In this document: piece by piece, positions 34,186 to 44,614 of the stretch
Layout of the letters: the number at the start of each line of letters is the position of its first letter
How positions within the stretch are numbered: the stretch's first letter is position 1
NCBI GenBank assembly: GCA_964636205.1
Contig: CAZWPF010000002.1
Coordinates: 3,175 to 67,174 of the forward strand
DNA: 64,000 nt
Direction of reading: 5' to 3'
Source of the DNA: JBEBVQ01 sp964636205
Lineage (GTDB): Bacteria > Bacteroidota > Bacteroidia > Chitinophagales > Chitinophagaceae
Made by a program: the position numbers and the translations under genes
Notes under the pieces: model-generated
Told to the model about the DNA's origin: nothing
The model's input: the letters and a program-made list of their open reading frames with translations, nothing else
Databases searched by the model: none

Positions 34186-35444
34186 TTAAGAAATTGCTAA
34201 CAACTGGTCACGCCCGGTACCATTAGATACATAGGCAATTTTCGTGTTCAGATATTGGGCTACAAAATTGCAATATTCTTTGAATTCCTCGGGCAATTCT
34301 TCAAAATAATTACAACTGCTCACCGGTTTTTTCCAACCCTTAAATGATTTATATACCGGCACTACTGACGTATTACATAAATCATAGGGAAGTTCCACTG
34401 TCTTTACTCCGTCCACTTCATATGCCACTGCTGCCTTAATCTCTTCAAAACTATCCAACACATCTGCCTTGGTCATTATTAACTTCGTTACACCACTCAA
34501 CATCACTGCATATCGCAAGGCCACCAGATCGGTCCAGCCACAACGTCTTGGTCTACCGGTAGTAGCTCCAAATTCGTTACCGGCCTTTCTCAGATCTTCA
34601 CCTGTTTCATCGTGTAATTCGGTAGGAAAAGGTCCACTACCCACCCGAGTGCAGTAGGCTTTGGTAATTCCATACACCTCCCCTACGCGGGATGGTGCAA
34701 CGCCCAATCCATTGCAAACGCCTGCGGCGATGGTATTGGAGGAGGTGACAAAAGGATAAGTACCGAAATCAATATCCAGCATACTACCCTGTGCCCCTTC
34801 GGCAAGTACTTTTTTCCCTTGCTTGATGTGATCTTCCAGCCAATACTCCGCATTGACCAGTTTCAAATTCCTCATGAAAGCCACTGCCTCCAGGAATGCC
34901 GGCTCCCATTGTTCCCAAGACTCGGTATGCTCGAACTGACCGAGCATTTGCAGATGTTTATCCTTTAAACGGTTGTATTTTTCTTCAAAATCAGGAGCCA
35001 TAATATCCCCTACTCTCAANNNNNNNNNNTATCCATATACGCCGGACCGATACCCTTGAGCGTAGAGCCGATCTTTTCCTTTCCCTTTGCCGCTTCAGAA
35101 GCAGCATCCAACGCGCGGTGAGTAGGAATGATCAGATGAGCCCGCCGGGATACATACAGTCTATCCAATAAATCCGGTTGCAGCGCAACGACTGTCTGCA
35201 CCTCTTTTTGAAGTGTAACGGGATCAATCACCACGCCATTGCCAATCAAGTTTACGCAATGCGTTTGGAACACACCGGAAGGGATGGTATGCAAGACTAC
35301 TTTTTTACCATCTACGTATAAAGTATGACCCGCATTAGGGCCGCCTTGAAACCGGGCAATTATATCATACTGTGCAGCAAGATAATCTACTATCTTTCCC
35401 TTCCCTTCGTCTCCCCACTGCAAGCCGAGCAAAACATCTATCAT
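34186..35444 (-). CDS. purA: Adenylosuccinate synthetase (interrupted by assembly gap)
   Basis: Joins IMP and aspartate with GTP in AMP synthesis. The N-terminus MIDVLLGLQWGDEGKGK is the GTP/IMP loop; GGPNAGHT, then later GTYPFVTSSNT, RVGSGPFPTEL and TTGRPRRCGWTDL are classic PurA segments. Ten N at 35020-35029 interrupt it after GIGPAYMD; coding resumes at LRVGDI. The family has KT.RNG here, so about six residues (17 real bases) are missing and the frame is otherwise intact. Confidence 0.96.
35020..35029. other. Assembly gap (10 N) in purA
   Basis: Ten N within purA. Frame continuity needs a length of 2 modulo 3; family alignment suggests about 17 bases. Confidence 0.99.
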
Positions 35445-35534
35445 ACCTGAAAATTGGCGCGTAAAAATAAAGGTAAATTAACGATTAACAAATGATCCGG
35501 ATCGTCTGTAAACGACCACAAAATTACGAGTGTC

Positions 35535-35837
35535 TCAACTTAATTGACTGAAAATTTTCTTATCAGCGTAAAAAGTTCCAAAAGGCAGCAAAGATGCAAC
35601 AAAAGCCAACGCGCAACTCTTAATCGACATTCCTGCGACTTCTCTCACCCAAATAATGCCTGCAATATATAAAATCAATAGCAGACCATGCGCCCAGCCC
35701 ACAAAGGTGACCATTTCGGGTATTCCTGCCAAATACTTCAGGGGCATTGCCACCCCAAGTAACAGGAGAAATGAAATACCTTCGGCAATACCGGTTACCC
35801 GCAGGAAACGGACTGCTGCGGACTGTTTATTAGTCAT
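35535..35837 (-). CDS. DUF3817 small membrane protein
   Basis: Integral membrane protein of 100 residues with three or so spans. The pattern FLRVTGIAEGISFLLLLGVAMPLKY, a central GWAHGLLLILYI span and a C-terminal SLLPFGTFYADK is the DUF3817 family. ATG 35837 is chosen because it gives the family length and avoids overlap with the upstream efflux gene. Function unknown; family members are often described as related to YdzA. (The first pattern is listed as two adjacent pieces: FLRVTGIAEG and ISFLLLLGVA.). Confidence 0.85.
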   Translation of the reverse strand: MTNKQSAAVRFLRVTGIAEGISFLLLLGVAMPLKYLAGIPEMVTFVGWAHGLLLILYIAGIIWVREVAGMSIKSCALAFVASLLPFGTFYADKKIFSQLS

Positions 35838-35904
35838 CCGTAATTTATTTTTAGGATTAAAAATTAAAGGTTGGCAAATGGCGCTGCAAGTTAAGGCATA
35901 ATCG

Positions 35905-37359
35905 TTAATTAGTTTGCCATCCACCACCTAATGCTTGATATAAAGTAATTAATGAGTGCATCATTCTTCTTTCTGTACCCACCAGCTGTAGCTGGGCGTC
36001 CAACCTACTTTTTTGGGCAGAGATTATCTCCAGATAACTGGCATAGCCGGTAAGGTAGAGTTCGTTTGCCGCATCGACCCCGTGCTCCAGTGCAGCTACC
36101 TCCTGCTGCTTTAATTCCCTTACTTGCTTATTTACATCTATTTCCGATAGCACTGTAGTCACTTCTCTATATGCATTCAACGCTGCCTTTTGAAATTCCC
36201 AAAAAGCAATTTCCTGTGCTGCCGAATTAATTTTGAACTGCGACCGAATTTGATTTCTTTGAAAAATTGGTGCTGTTAGTCCGCCCATAAACTGATAACC
36301 CAATGAGGCTGCGCCTAACCACATATTCGGATTGAATGAATTAAATGCACTATATGCCGAAATGTTCAAAGCCGGAAAAAAAGCCGCTCTTGCGGCAATC
36401 ACATCCGCTTTAGATGCCTCCAGCATTGACTGCGCCTGCTGTAAGTCGGGACGGTTCAATAAAAGCTGCGTCGGAACTCCGGCTTGCATCAAATCAGGAA
36501 AAGATTTGTTAACCAGGGTTTCACTCCTTTCAATAGGTCCGAAAAACCTGCCGGCTAAAGCATTCAATTGATTTTCAGTCGCTTTAATTTGCTGCATCAC
36601 CTGTTGACCGCTGGCGCGGGTATTCAGCAATTGTGCTTTAAACTGCTGCACGGCCAATTCAGTTGCCCGACCGCCTTCTTTTTGAGCTTCAACAACTTCC
36701 AGAGCTTTTTTCTGCAATTCGATATTCTCATGTATGATCTTAGATTCCTGATCTAAGGCAACTAATTCATAATAAAGCAGTGCAGTCTGAGCCACCAACG
36801 CAGCACGTATCAAATGCGCTCCTTGTTGTGAGGCTAGGAAACGATTGCGTTCCGCCTTTTTCATATTACGGAGTTTACCCCAGAGATCGATTTCCCAGCT
36901 CGTACGCAGGCCCAACCACAAATCCGGAGTCGGTGATTCCCGAATTTTCTGTTCCGGTTCGATATTGGGCGACAAATTCGTATCGAAATTACCTACCCCA
37001 TCAATCGTGTACTTGCCAAATTTGGTAGCACCTCCTGTTGCCTCAGCTGACAAGGAGGGCAACAATGCACCTCTGCTCATCGACAAATAGGCACCGGCAA
37101 TTCTGATGCGCTGCAAGGCAATGTGCATATCCGGGTTTTGACGCAATACTAATGCGGTCAAAACATGCAATTTCGGATCCGGAAAAAACCGATCAGTCGG
37201 TACCGAAGCAATATTGGTATTATCTGCCGCTTTTCCCGGATATTGGGTAGGAATGGTACTATGTTCCGGTAGCGTAGGCACCTTGGGCACTGCACAAGAA
37301 CTATAAATGAATATCAAAAGCAAGGCAAATTGCCAATAATATTTTCTCAGCTGATTCAT
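35905..37359 (-). CDS. RND efflux outer-membrane channel lipoprotein (OprM/NodT-like)
   Basis: Outer-membrane exit duct of a tripartite pump, 484 residues. A lipobox (IYSSC) anchors it. The usual OEP pattern is present twice: long helices with LLYYELVALDQE and LTGYASYLEIISAQ, plus LLNRPDLQQAQ. It is the last gene of the efflux operon, 29 bases after the pump gene. The substrate of the complex is not deducible, although this class exports drugs, dyes and bile-like compounds. Confidence 0.94.
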   Translation of the reverse strand: MNQLRKYYWQFALLLIFIYSSCAVPKVPTLPEHSTIPTQYPGKAADNTNIASVPTDRFFPDPKLHVLTALVLRQNPDMHIALQRIRIAGAYLSMSRGALLPSLSAEATGGATKFGKYTIDGVGNFDTNLSPNIEPEQKIRESPTPDLWLGLRTSWEIDLWGKLRNMKKAERNRFLASQQGAHLIRAALVAQTALLYYELVALDQESKIIHENIELQKKALEVVEAQKEGGRATELAVQQFKAQLLNTRASGQQVMQQIKATENQLNALAGRFFGPIERSETLVNKSFPDLMQAGVPTQLLLNRPDLQQAQSMLEASKADVIAARAAFFPALNISAYSAFNSFNPNMWLGAASLGYQFMGGLTAPIFQRNQIRSQFKINSAAQEIAFWEFQKAALNAYREVTTVLSEIDVNKQVRELKQQEVAALEHGVDAANELYLTGYASYLEIISAQKSRLDAQLQLVGTERRMMHSLITLYQALGGGWQTN

Positions 37360-37388
37360 TTTTTTGTGTTTAATAATCTGTTATCTGA

Positions 37389-40300
37389 TTAGAGTTTTTC
37401 ATCAGGCATCTTCTTCATTTTCCGCTTCCACCCCCTTTCGGAGAAACTGGCAAACAACACATATAATCCGGGGATAATCAATACTCCGAATACAGTTCCC
37501 AGCAACATCCCCCCGGCAGCTGCCGTACCGATGGACCGATTTCCCATCGCCCCTGCACCGGTAGCGATACAAAGTGGGATCAATCCTGCCACAAAAGCGA
37601 AGGATGTCATCAGAATCGGCCTCAGCCGCTGCACAGCACCTTCGATTGCAGCCTGCATCACCGTCATTCCATCCTTATGTCGCTGGTTAGCAAACTCAAC
37701 TATCAGAATCGCGTTCTTACCTAATAACCCAATCAACATAACCAGAGCTACCTGAGCGTAAATATTATTCTCCAGTCCGGCCATTTTCAAAGTGAGAAAT
37801 GCCCCAAATATCCCAGCGGGAAGGCTCAACAACACGGGCAAGGGCAATAAAAAGCTCTCATATTGTGCTGACAGCAGGAGATATACGAAGACCAAACAGA
37901 TCAGGAAAATAATGAGAGCCTGGTTTCCCGACTGAATTTCTTCTCTGGTCATACCGCTCCATTCGTAAGAATAGCCGCGTGGCAAATAATCCTGCGCAAC
38001 CCTTTCCACAGCTTTAATAGCATCCCCGCTGCTATAACCGGGTGCTGCGTCGCCATTAATCATGGCCGCTGTGTACATATTATATCGGGTCAATTGTTCC
38101 GGTCCGTATATCCGTTCTAACTTTATAAAACTGGAATAAGGCACCATCTCTCCTCTATCATTCTTCACATAAAGTTTTAGTATGTCCTCGGGAGAACTCC
38201 TATAAGCGGGATCCGCCTGAACCATTACCTTATACATCTGATTGAAACGGATAAAATTGGTAGCGTAAAAACTGCCGACCAGGGTTTGTAGCGTGGACAT
38301 GGCATTATCTACCGTGATGCCTTTTTTAGCCGCCATATCATAATCTATATGGATCATATATTGGGGGAAAGAGGCGTCAAAACTGGTAAACGCATTGCTG
38401 ATTTCAGGTGCCTTCTTCAGCTCTTCTATAAACCCGTTAGTTACTTCGGCGGTCTGACCAATATCACCTCTTCCGGTTCGATCGAGTAAACGCAATTCAA
38501 ATCCGCTCGTATTCCCAAACCCGGTTACTGTAGGCGGAGGAAAAAATTCTATTCTGGCATCGTTGATATGACGGGTCTTTTCCTCCAGCTGTGCAATAAC
38601 ATCGTAGATATCCGTCTCTCTATCTTCCCAAGCCACCAGGTTAATCATACCCATCCCATAGGAAGCCCCGGCAATTTCATTCACCAGACTATAACCAGCG
38701 AGTGTGGTAACGTTTTCCACCCCGGCTATGGTTCGGGAAACTGTTTCAATCTGGTCCAAAACCTTTTCGGTTCGCTCCACGGTAGCTCCTGGAGGTGTGG
38801 TCACGTTTACGTAAATCAAACCTTGGTCCTCCGTAGGAATAAAACCCGACGGCAAGATTACTGCCGATCCCCAGGTAGCGAATAAGAAAGCTACTAATAT
38901 ACCTACGGTAACCAATCTGCGACCTGCAATCCGGGTAATCAACTTGCGATAACCGCCGGAAGTTTTATCGTAACCTTTATTAAATTTAACAAAGAAACGC
39001 GCCAACCAACCTTTCTTCCCCGGCTCAGAGTGTTTCAACATTATAGCACAAAGCGCGGGAGTAAGCGTCAAAGCGTTAATCCCGGAGATTACAATAGCAA
39101 TGGCAAGTGTCAAAGAAAATTGTCGATAAAATACCCCCACCGGTCCTGACATAAACGCCACCGGCACGAAAACCGCCGACATTACTAATGTAATAGCAAC
39201 AATAGCACCACTGATTTCTTTCATGGCAGCAATGGTAGCTTCCCTGGGTGGCAGATGCTCCTCGCTCATTTTGACGTGCACCGCCTCCACCACAACAATG
39301 GCGTTGTCTACCACAATCCCGATTGCTAATACCAGAGCAAACAACGTAAGCAGATTGATGGAAAATCCTAGCATATGCATAAAGGCTAATGCTCCAATCA
39401 AGGCTACTGGCACGGCTAAAGCCGGTATTAAAGTGGACCGGAAATCCTGAAGAAATATAAATACAACTAAAGACACCAATAAGAATGCCTCAATCAGGGT
39501 GCGAATGACCTCGCTAATAGACGCATCCAGAAATCGCGACACATCATAAGCCATATTATACTCCATGCCGGGAGGGAAGGAAGTCTCCTTCAGCTCAGCC
39601 ATACGGGTTTTAATATTTTCGATTACCTCACTGGCGTTGGAGCCCGGTCGTTGCTTGATCATGATGGAAGCAGAAGGGCGACCATCGGTTTTCGACACCA
39701 TGCTATAGCTCATCGAACCAAATTCAATGTCGGCGACATCTTTGAGCCTTAGTACAGAACCATCGGCTTCTGCCCTTAAAACCAATTCTTCATATTGCTT
39801 CGGCTCGAAAAGCTTACCGGTATATCTCAAAACATACTGTAAGACGCGAGGATTCTTACCCGAACTTTCACCGGTCTTACCGGGTGCGGCCTCCACGTTT
39901 TGATCCTGTAAAGCCTTAATTACTTCGTCTGTAGATACATTATATGCCACCAACCGGTCGGGTTTGAGCCACACCCTCATGGCGTATTCCTGTTGACCCA
40001 TAATTTCTGCCCTACCAACCCCGTTGATCCGCTTCAGTTCTTGCAGCAGATTAATATCCGCAAAGTTGAAAATAAACTGCTCGTCAGCTGTCGTATCGGC
40101 ACTTGTCAGGTTGAGGTACATCAACATGCTGTTGACCTCCTTTTCGGTGGTAACACCAGCTTTGATTACCTCTTCAGGCAACTCGTCCAATATGGTAGTC
40201 ACCCTATTCTGCACATTCACCGCAGCGACATCCGGGTCGGTACCCACTTCAAAAAACACCTGAATCATTGTGATCCCATCGTTCCCGGTAACGGTCGACA

Positions 40301-40532
40301 TATAGGTCATACCGGGCACACCATTGATAGCTCTTTCGATGGGCATAGCCACTGCTTTAGCAGAGGCATCGGCGTTCGCGCCCGTGTATCTTGCGGTAAC
40401 CACCACAGAGGGCGGGACGATATCCGGGAATTGTGTAACAGGTAGCTGGACTAAAGCCAGTACCCCCAATAATGTTATGATAAGCGAAATCACCAGCGAC
40501 AGCACAGGTCGCCGTATAAAAGTCTCAACCAT
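37389..40532 (-). CDS. RND multidrug efflux permease (HAE1, AcrB-like)
   Basis: Proton-driven inner-membrane pump of 1047 residues, the normal length. The N-terminus (FIRRPVLSLVISLIITLLG) is a typical first span; IGIVVDNAIVVVEAVH holds the paired Asp of TM4-type proton relay sites (GIVVDNAIVV), PVALIGALAFM and LLGKNAILIVEFANQR mark the two half-repeats. Large periplasmic loops lie between spans 1-2 and 7-8. It is coupled to the adaptor gene upstream (41-base gap) and the channel downstream. Confidence 0.96.
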   Translation of the reverse strand: MVETFIRRPVLSLVISLIITLLGVLALVQLPVTQFPDIVPPSVVVTARYTGANADASAKAVAMPIERAINGVPGMTYMSTVTGNDGITMIQVFFEVGTDPDVAAVNVQNRVTTILDELPEEVIKAGVTTEKEVNSMLMYLNLTSADTTADEQFIFNFADINLLQELKRINGVGRAEIMGQQEYAMRVWLKPDRLVAYNVSTDEVIKALQDQNVEAAPGKTGESSGKNPRVLQYVLRYTGKLFEPKQYEELVLRAEADGSVLRLKDVADIEFGSMSYSMVSKTDGRPSASIMIKQRPGSNASEVIENIKTRMAELKETSFPPGMEYNMAYDVSRFLDASISEVIRTLIEAFLLVSLVVFIFLQDFRSTLIPALAVPVALIGALAFMHMLGFSINLLTLFALVLAIGIVVDNAIVVVEAVHVKMSEEHLPPREATIAAMKEISGAIVAITLVMSAVFVPVAFMSGPVGVFYRQFSLTLAIAIVISGINALTLTPALCAIMLKHSEPGKKGWLARFFVKFNKGYDKTSGGYRKLITRIAGRRLVTVGILVAFLFATWGSAVILPSGFIPTEDQGLIYVNVTTPPGATVERTEKVLDQIETVSRTIAGVENVTTLAGYSLVNEIAGASYGMGMINLVAWEDRETDIYDVIAQLEEKTRHINDARIEFFPPPTVTGFGNTSGFELRLLDRTGRGDIGQTAEVTNGFIEELKKAPEISNAFTSFDASFPQYMIHIDYDMAAKKGITVDNAMSTLQTLVGSFYATNFIRFNQMYKVMVQADPAYRSSPEDILKLYVKNDRGEMVPYSSFIKLERIYGPEQLTRYNMYTAAMINGDAAPGYSSGDAIKAVERVAQDYLPRGYSYEWSGMTREEIQSGNQALIIFLICLVFVYLLLSAQYESFLLPLPVLLSLPAGIFGAFLTLKMAGLENNIYAQVALVMLIGLLGKNAILIVEFANQRHKDGMTVMQAAIEGAVQRLRPILMTSFAFVAGLIPLCIATGAGAMGNRSIGTAAAGGMLLGTVFGVLIIPGLYVLFASFSERGWKRKMKKMPDEKL

Positions 40533-40573
40533 TTTTTTTGATTATGTTATATCGAAATACATTCCGGCAAATA

Positions 40574-41770
40574 CTACAGTGCCCTATCTCTTTTACCCTG
40601 ATCACCGGATTGGTCTTTGGTAATCAATTCAGGTTGGATCGTCTGACCGTCACGTAAGATTTGAACTCCTTCGTAAACGATCTTCTCGTTCGGTGTCAGT
40701 CCCGACTTTACCACATAGTACCTGTCGATCCGGTCAGCCGGCACAAAGGCCTTCATCCTAACCGTATTTGTTTCGTCTACGACAAATACATAGTTTCGAT
40801 CCTGTATTTCGAAAACCGCTTTCTGGGGAACCAATAAAGCGTTGTTGATGGTTTTGGTAATAATTAATTTTCCGGTAGCCCCGTGTTTCAACAATTTCTG
40901 TGGATTTGGAAAATGAGCCCGAAACGCGATTGAACCGGTTTGTTCATCTATTTCACTTTCGGCGGGACTCACCTCTCCGGGCCATGGATAAACTGTACCA
41001 TCTGCCAGTACAAGTCGAGCAGCGTTCTTTCTACCATCCATTTCCTCTGCCTGTATCAACTGAAAATATTCAGCTTCTGAAAGATTGAAATAAGCGTACA
41101 TTGATTCAATATCAGAAATGGTAGTCAATAAAGAACCTTCTTCAAGTAAACTACCTTCCCTAAGGGGTAATCGATCGATCACCCCATCGAATGGCGCATA
41201 AATATTTGAATACGACAACCGCCGGGCAGCACTTAAACGAGCAGCCTTTGCCTGAGCCACCATCGCCTTTAGTGCATTGTACTTGGCCTCAGCCAGTTCG
41301 AGTTCAGTGTTGGAAATGATATTCTTGGCAACAAGCTTCTTAACCCTTTCGACTTCAACCTCGGCTACTTTTGCGTCTGCAACAGCACTTTCGTAAGCGG
41401 CTTCAGCCTTAATTAAAAGCATTCTAAACTCTTCATCATTGATCTTAAAAAGAAGCTGTCCTTTTCTGACCGGCTGACCTTCGTCGACATGAATTTTTTC
41501 CAAAATCCCTTCCACCCGAGTTCTCAGTTCTATATTCTTCTTCGCCTGTACATCTGCTACATACTGCAGTTCCAAGACTGTATCCTTCGTTTCGAGCACA
41601 ATTACCGGGTAAGATTTACCGGATTCGTCCTCAGTCGCAGCTGTAGCTTTATTATTGGTACAGGACATCATGCTCAGTCCCGTTACGATCGGAATTATTA
41701 AGAACAACAATTTCTTCGTCTCAGACAGTTCGGGTCGTGATATACGCCCGAAAATGGATTTGCTTTTCAT
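40574..41770 (-). CDS. RND efflux periplasmic adaptor (AcrA-like), lipoprotein
   Basis: Membrane fusion protein of 398 residues that links pump and outer-membrane channel. A lipobox (LSMMSC, about residues 32-37) follows a longer than usual basic start. The barrel-sandwich half-motifs TRVEGILEKIHVDEGQPV and SNIYAPFDGVIDRLPLREG flank a coiled-coil hairpin (about 115-180). First gene of the efflux operon; a small secreted protein gene lies 131 bases upstream. No dedicated regulator gene is adjacent. Confidence 0.94.
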   Translation of the reverse strand: MKSKSIFGRISRPELSETKKLLFLIIPIVTGLSMMSCTNNKATAATEDESGKSYPVIVLETKDTVLELQYVADVQAKKNIELRTRVEGILEKIHVDEGQPVRKGQLLFKINDEEFRMLLIKAEAAYESAVADAKVAEVEVERVKKLVAKNIISNTELELAEAKYNALKAMVAQAKAARLSAARRLSYSNIYAPFDGVIDRLPLREGSLLEEGSLLTTISDIESMYAYFNLSEAEYFQLIQAEEMDGRKNAARLVLADGTVYPWPGEVSPAESEIDEQTGSIAFRAHFPNPQKLLKHGATGKLIITKTINNALLVPQKAVFEIQDRNYVFVVDETNTVRMKAFVPADRIDRYYVVKSGLTPNEKIVYEGVQILRDGQTIQPELITKDQSGDQGKRDRAL

Positions 41771-41901
41771 GCTTATTTATAGTTGATATTCAGATATGCA
41801 GTAGGAATATGCGCACCGAAGTTGGTGGCAAATGATAAAAACAATCCGTCTGGCTCTAAAGAGAACCATACTGAATTGTCAAATTAAAACAGAAGCATTA
41901 A

Positions 41902-42276
41902 TCAAAAAGGAGTAAGCCTGACGATAAAGGAATAGCTGTCGGGCCGAATTTGAATGTCTGAATATCCGGGAAAGGAGTGAATAGTTGAGGCTGCAACCTG
42001 TCTTTCAGTTTTCGGCTGGTTGATGATTGCACTATATTCTGAAATATGTCGTTTGTAAACTTCAGGGCGACGGGTTGGCGCACCTTCTTCACAAAACACA
42101 TAATTATCTTCATCGAAAATTTCGGTGCATTCGAAATCTGAAACGGCCATCAGGTCGGACTCATCAAAGAATATTGCGGAATCGAATTCGCTTCCATTCT
42201 CCATGATATGAGAATGGGCTGTTACACTGAAAAATGTAACCAGGGGCAACAATATCTTTAGAAGCAAAATGCGCAT
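41902..42276 (-). CDS. Small exported protein of unknown function
   Basis: Not recognised. The 124-residue protein has a clear signal peptide (about 1-20, hydrophobic LLLKILLPLVTFF, ending near THS or AHS). The mature part is acidic at first and has two cysteines (DFECTEIF and YVFCEEGAP) that could form a disulfide, then a polar C-terminal half ending SFIVRLTPF. It has its own promoter and lies just upstream of the efflux operon on the same strand, so a link in expression is possible but unproven. Confidence 0.7.
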   Translation of the reverse strand: MRILLLKILLPLVTFFSVTAHSHIMENGSEFDSAIFFDESDLMAVSDFECTEIFDEDNYVFCEEGAPTRRPEVYKRHISEYSAIINQPKTERQVAASTIHSFPGYSDIQIRPDSYSFIVRLTPF

Positions 42277-42322
42277 GAAAACTGCCGTTTCGGGACACCT
42301 TTGTATTTATAAAAAGGCACCA

Positions 42323-42330
42323 CAAAGATA
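42323..42330 (-). promoter_or_regulatory. TAnnTTTG promoter box of the small exported protein
   Basis: TATCTTTG on the minus strand, 47 bases upstream of the start codon; expected transcript start near 42316. It might also serve the efflux operon by read-through. Confidence 0.6.
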
Positions 42331-42430
42331 GTCCATTAGTTCCCGGTCTTATTTGAAACCAATGTTAAATGTTTATGAAATAATGGGTTTCAGGCTTTGA
42401 TTTGCTAAATCGAATTGACTCCATAGGATC

Positions 42431-44557
42431 CTACTGATGCAGTTCCTTAAAGCGCTCCAAAACGTTCCGTAAATGGGCAGCGAAAGCAGCCGGTGCTGTT
42501 GGATAGGAAACGCCCTTATCTGCAAGCAACACCCCGTTTTCATCTACAAAAAAGTAAAAAGGCTGTGTATTAGAATTGAACTTTGACACTTGCAGATCGA
42601 CGTTCTTATCGCCAAGTGTTTCAATATTTGTGTTCAGCACTTTTGAGAAATAACGGTCTGATTCCGGCAGTTTCACCGAGCGGATATCTACAAACAAAGA
42701 TGCGATGATAAACTCATTTTTCATCAAGTCAAGCACTTCGGGGTTCGACCATACCTCTGCTTCAAACTTCCGACAGTTAACGCAGTTTACACCCGTAAAA
42801 TCGATCATCACAGGTTTTTTCAATGCTTTCGCAGCAGCCAACGCTTCTTCGTAATCGTAGTAAGTAACCAGATGATAGTTCAAGACTACTGCGGGTTCGT
42901 AGATCTTCATTTGCTCTACAAATTTAACCGGCTTAATTGCTCCATACTCTTCGCTATGACCGGCATTGTTGCTACCACCACCGCGATTGAGAATAAACTC
43001 TTGAGTACCCATCGGTGGGATAAATGCGCCCATACCGTGGAGTGGCGCCCCCCACATACCGGGTAGGAGATAAAAGCCAAATACGATTGCGGCCAGACCG
43101 AAAAACAGTCTGGGCACCTTTAAATAAGGCAGACCCCAATCATTTTTTGGCAACTCGCTATCATGAGAAAAGCGAATCAATCCCAATAAATACATACCCA
43201 ATGCGAAGGATAAAGTCATCCATATCGCAATGAATATCTCCCTATCCAGCAAACGCCACCCTTCCTGCAAGTCGGCATTCGACAAAAATTTGAAAGCTAA
43301 GGCTAGCTCTACGAAACCGAAAGTTACTTTCACAGCATTCAGCCATCCGCCCGACTTCCCTAATTCATTCAGCATAGAAGGGAACAAAGCGAATAAAGTG
43401 AATGGCAATGCCAAACCCAATCCGAATCCGAAGAATCCCAATAAAGGACCCAATTTACCACCGTTCTGAATCGAAACCACCAAATTTCCGATAAATGGCA
43501 CCGTACAAGAGAAGGATACAATTACCAGGGTAAGCGCCATAAAGAATATACCGAGAAAGCTCTGCATATTGGCTTTGCTATCCATCTTGGTTGCCCAGGA
43601 TGAAGGCAAATTAATTTCAAAGGCACCTAGGAAGGAAATACCGAAGATGAGGAAGATCACAAAGAACACCAGGTTCACGATCCAATTGGTCGAAAATGCA
43701 TGCAATGCATCCGGCCCTAAAAACGCTGAGAGTAATCCGCCGATAAAAGTAAAAATGAAAATAATCGACAAGGAATATTGTAAAGCAATTTTAATACCCG
43801 ATTTCCGGTCCTTGCTCCTTTTCAAGAAGAAGCTTACCGTCATAGGCAGCATGGCAAATACACAAGGTGTAATCACGGATAGCAGTCCATTACCTAATCC
43901 GCTTAAAAACAATGCAAACCTAGAAGTATATGTCTGTTGTTCTGCTGTAGTTCGCAGTTCCTGTTCTTCTATTATTGCATTGGGCTTCACTTCTGTATGG
44001 TCAGCAGCGGGTACTACAGCAAGATCAGCGGAATCAATTGTGGCAGTTGGCTCTACTTCAGCTACAGCCGGGGCGCCGTCTATATCATTAATGGTAAATT
44101 TAAAATTCTGCCTGGCAGGCGGAAGGCACATTTCGTCGGTACAAACCTGATATTCATGGGTACCCTCTATTGTAGTGTTGGTCTTTACGGTGACCTTTTG
44201 GCGGTAGCTCACCTTGCCATAAAAATAAGTAACCTCACCGTCAATACCGTCCATTTCACCGGTTTTGGAAGAACCAGTCTCGGAGACGGAACCAACTAAG
44301 CTATAATTCGGATTAGGATTAAAACTAAACTCCGGGGGAAGCTGCAAACCGTCACCTCCGGGGTTTAGTGACCAGATATGCCAGCCATCCTTCAGGCTCA
44401 ATTGAAAAACCAGTTCGTATTGCTGATCACCAATTTTCTTAACCTCATATTTCCAGGTAGTAGGATCCTGAATAATCTGCGCCTGAAGTGTACCGACATT
44501 CCCAAAAAACAGAATTGTCGTCAACGCCAGTAGGATCTTGAATAGTCTTATCATCAT
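42431..44557 (-). CDS. dsbD: Thiol:disulfide interchange protein DsbD
   Basis: Moves electrons from cytoplasmic thioredoxin across the inner membrane to periplasmic thiol proteins. The 708 residues have three parts: a signal peptide and an N-terminal DsbD-alpha domain (about 25-155) with the Cys pair in CTDEMC; a multi-span DsbD-beta core with a reactive Cys in VITPCVFAMLP and one in FSCTVPFIGN; and a thioredoxin-like C-terminus with CVNC at 592-595. All three disulfide sites are present. The gene just upstream is a separate copy of the N-terminal domain. Confidence 0.94.
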   Translation of the reverse strand: MMIRLFKILLALTTILFFGNVGTLQAQIIQDPTTWKYEVKKIGDQQYELVFQLSLKDGWHIWSLNPGGDGLQLPPEFSFNPNPNYSLVGSVSETGSSKTGEMDGIDGEVTYFYGKVSYRQKVTVKTNTTIEGTHEYQVCTDEMCLPPARQNFKFTINDIDGAPAVAEVEPTATIDSADLAVVPAADHTEVKPNAIIEEQELRTTAEQQTYTSRFALFLSGLGNGLLSVITPCVFAMLPMTVSFFLKRSKDRKSGIKIALQYSLSIIFIFTFIGGLLSAFLGPDALHAFSTNWIVNLVFFVIFLIFGISFLGAFEINLPSSWATKMDSKANMQSFLGIFFMALTLVIVSFSCTVPFIGNLVVSIQNGGKLGPLLGFFGFGLGLALPFTLFALFPSMLNELGKSGGWLNAVKVTFGFVELALAFKFLSNADLQEGWRLLDREIFIAIWMTLSFALGMYLLGLIRFSHDSELPKNDWGLPYLKVPRLFFGLAAIVFGFYLLPGMWGAPLHGMGAFIPPMGTQEFILNRGGGSNNAGHSEEYGAIKPVKFVEQMKIYEPAVVLNYHLVTYYDYEEALAAAKALKKPVMIDFTGVNCVNCRKFEAEVWSNPEVLDLMKNEFIIASLFVDIRSVKLPESDRYFSKVLNTNIETLGDKNVDLQVSKFNSNTQPFYFFVDENGVLLADKGVSYPTAPAAFAAHLRNVLERFKELHQ

Positions 44558-44614
44558 TCCGATTACTTATCTAAATATATAATGGGGGTAATCTATGAAT
44601 ACCTCCCGGCACAT

